64,000 nucleotides of DNA from the NCBI GenBank assembly GCA_902794895.1, contig CADBIY010000002.1, positions 13,660-77,659 on the forward strand, read 5' to 3'. The notes under the pieces were generated by a model. That model was given only the letters and a program-made list of their open reading frames with translations. It was not told where the DNA came from and made no database searches. The stretch comes from Candidatus Avelusimicrobium vaccinum (GTDB lineage: Bacteria; Elusimicrobiota; Elusimicrobia; Elusimicrobiales; Elusimicrobiaceae). Made by a program: the position numbers and the translations under genes. This document shows positions 62,787-64,000 of the stretch, in pieces. Position 1 is the first letter of the stretch, and each line of letters begins with the position of its first letter.

Positions 62787-63404
62787 ATGAAAAAAGGCAA
62801 ATTTATTGTATTGGAAGGGCCGGACCGTTGCGGCAAATCTACCCAAGCAAAAATGCTGGTCAATCATTTGATTGCACAGGGAAAAGATGTGATTTTAACC
62901 CGGGAGCCGGGCGGAACCGATACAGCCGAAAAAATCCGGCAGATTGTTTTGGAACCGGGGTTAGATATACGCCCCATGACGGAACTGCTTTTATACGAAT
63001 CTTCCCGTGCCCAACACACGCAGGAAAAAATTATTCCGGCCTTGGAACAAGGTAAAATTGTCATTTGTGAGCGTTATACCATGTCCACATGTGCCTACCA
63101 AGGCTACGGACGCGGTATTGATTTGAAAATTATTGATACCTTAAACAAAATTGCCACACTGGGCACCACGCCGGATTTAACTCTCGTTTTTTTAATGTCC
63201 GATAAATATTTTATTGAACGCGGCGAATATCTTTTTGATGACCGTTTGGAACAGGAAGACCGCGCCTTCCGCGAAAAAATGCGTAAGGGTTATTTGGAAA
63301 TGCTTACCCGCACTCCCAATGCCTATTTAATTGACGCAGACAAAAATATCCAAATGATTCAAGAAGAAGTTTTATCCTTAATCACAAAACACCGGATTAT
63401 TTAG
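62787..63404 (+). CDS. tmk: thymidylate kinase
   Basis: LEGPDRCGKSTQ is the P-loop, TREPGGTDTAEKIR the DR(E)PGGT motif, and ICERYTMSTCAYQGYGRG the lid/Arg region. 205 residues, normal. It phosphorylates dTMP. It is coupled to kdsC and precedes holB by two bases; tmk-holB is a common pair. Confidence 0.95.
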   Translation: MKKGKFIVLEGPDRCGKSTQAKMLVNHLIAQGKDVILTREPGGTDTAEKIRQIVLEPGLDIRPMTELLLYESSRAQHTQEKIIPALEQGKIVICERYTMSTCAYQGYGRGIDLKIIDTLNKIATLGTTPDLTLVFLMSDKYFIERGEYLFDDRLEQEDRAFREKMRKGYLEMLTRTPNAYLIDADKNIQMIQEEVLSLITKHRII

Positions 63405-63406
63405 TT

Positions 63407-64000
63407 ATGCCTTTTGATGCAATTTTAGGGCAATCTAAGGCCCATACTTATTTAAAGATGCTAGCCCGTACCCAGCAGGTTCCGGGGGCGTTTTTATTTT
63501 ACGGGCCGGACGGCGTTGGGAAAGCAAAAACGGCGCTGGAATTTGCCAAAGCGCTGAATTGCCAAGATCCGTTGTCCCGCCAACAAGGAGATAGTTGCGG
63601 GGTGTGCGCCTCCTGCAAAGCCATTGAACAAGGTACGCATCCGGATGTTACGTTTGCTGACTTTATTTATCAAGCGCGGTTAGAAGTAAAAAAAGATTTT
63701 TCCAGCAAAGGATACCAAGAAGAATTGGAAAAAGAAATTGCCAAGCAACAGCATATTAACGTAGACACGATTCGTGAAATTACGGCGAAATCCCAACAAA
63801 AACCGGTAGGGACCGGTTGGAAAGTGCTGATTATTGACCAAGCCCAAACCATGCAAACAGCCGCCGCAAATGCGCTACTCAAATTTATTGAAGAACCGCC
63901 GCAAAAAACGGTTTGGATTTTAATTACCAATAAACGAACGGCTATGCTTAAAACCATTTTATCGCGTTGCCAACCGCTCGGCTTTGCCCCTTTGCAGGAT
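63407..64000 (+). CDS. holB: DNA polymerase III delta-prime subunit, 3' end outside window
   Basis: The frame starts with ATG 63407 (MPFDAILGQ), two bases after tmk, and is open to the window end (198 codons). It contains GPDGVGKAKTALEFAKAL (P-loop-like), a zinc-finger with four Cys (NCQDP, SCGVCASCKA), VLIIDQAQTMQTAAANALLKFIEEPP and LSRCQPL (SRC motif). This is the clamp-loader delta-prime/HolB family. The C-terminal domain lies beyond the window. Confidence 0.92.
   Translation, partial: MPFDAILGQSKAHTYLKMLARTQQVPGAFLFYGPDGVGKAKTALEFAKALNCQDPLSRQQGDSCGVCASCKAIEQGTHPDVTFADFIYQARLEVKKDFSSKGYQEELEKEIAKQQHINVDTIREITAKSQQKPVGTGWKVLIIDQAQTMQTAAANALLKFIEEPPQKTVWILITNKRTAMLKTILSRCQPLGFAPLQD

Noticed and set aside
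1-64000. CRISPR array, prophage, integrase-tRNA island or complete insertion sequence
   Set aside because: No regularly spaced direct repeats, phage structural genes or transposase frames were seen; the only recombinase is XerC-like in a housekeeping context.

Overview
The window looks like a chromosomal segment of a diderm, host-associated fermentative bacterium of the phylum Elusimicrobiota (Elusimicrobium-like). This is an inference. It rests on moderate-to-low GC content, compact housekeeping operons, an LPS outer-membrane toolkit (kdsC, lptE, a YejM/PbgA-like protein, mla genes), and seven short type IV pilin/pseudopilin genes scattered singly among housekeeping genes. There is no phage, conjugative element, intact insertion sequence or CRISPR array. 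Nearly all of the sequence is coding.

Layout. 1-6.3 kb: a partial ChaN-like protein, tRNA-Ser, asnA, small unknown genes, malQ-ridA, a tRNA-Lys/tRNA-Glu operon and msrA. 6.3-14 kb: an accessory-looking stretch with a lipoprotein, three pilins, two glycosyltransferases, a truncated heptosyltransferase-like remnant, MarC and a ClC channel. 14-28.3 kb: a long minus-strand housekeeping block, rpsF-ssb-rpsR-rplI, then dnaB-alr-mlaE-mlaF-mlaD-radA, then yacL-ispDF-lipoprotein-cysS-add. 28.3-29.3 kb: a pilin behind a long structured leader. 29.3-37.7 kb: a histidine kinase-membrane protein-exonuclease-gpmI operon and an acyl-CoA dehydrogenase-etfB-etfA operon. 37.7-43.7 kb: a yejM-like gene, a HIT gene and the rpsU-dnaG-rpoD operon. 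43.7-48.3 kb: gltX-GYF protein-pilT and a pilin. 48.4-52.8 kb: a phosphoesterase, a nagZ-like gene, dedA and a second pilin with a structured leader. 52.8-64 kb: leuS-lptE-holA, xerC, a pilin, clpC-recA and kdsC-tmk-holB (cut by the window end).

The most unusual signal lies around the pilins. Two pilin genes 23 kb apart (starts at 28616 and 52059) are preceded by homologous leaders of about 210-260 nt. In these leaders at least five helices are kept by compensatory changes, including a long-range pseudoknot. A terminator-like hairpin with a U-tract competes with a downstream hairpin. This resembles a riboswitch or attenuator controlling pilin expression, and I do not recognise it as a known class. 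A second signal is a palindromic double-hairpin repeat family with three copies, each beside or inside a pilin gene. One copy lies in frame inside the leader peptide of the 28616 pilin. A third signal is a set of genes whose TATAAT-like box sits 6-7 nt before the start codon with no Shine-Dalgarno sequence, which predicts leaderless mRNAs.

Functions fit together as an LPS-bearing, pilus-retracting cell. It would have Mla-type lipid transport, peptidoglycan recycling or turnover (NagZ-like, Alr), glycogen or maltodextrin use (MalQ, GpmI), and an Etf/acyl-CoA dehydrogenase complex whose ferredoxin-type EtfA suggests electron bifurcation. All calls come from reading the sequence; no database search was run.
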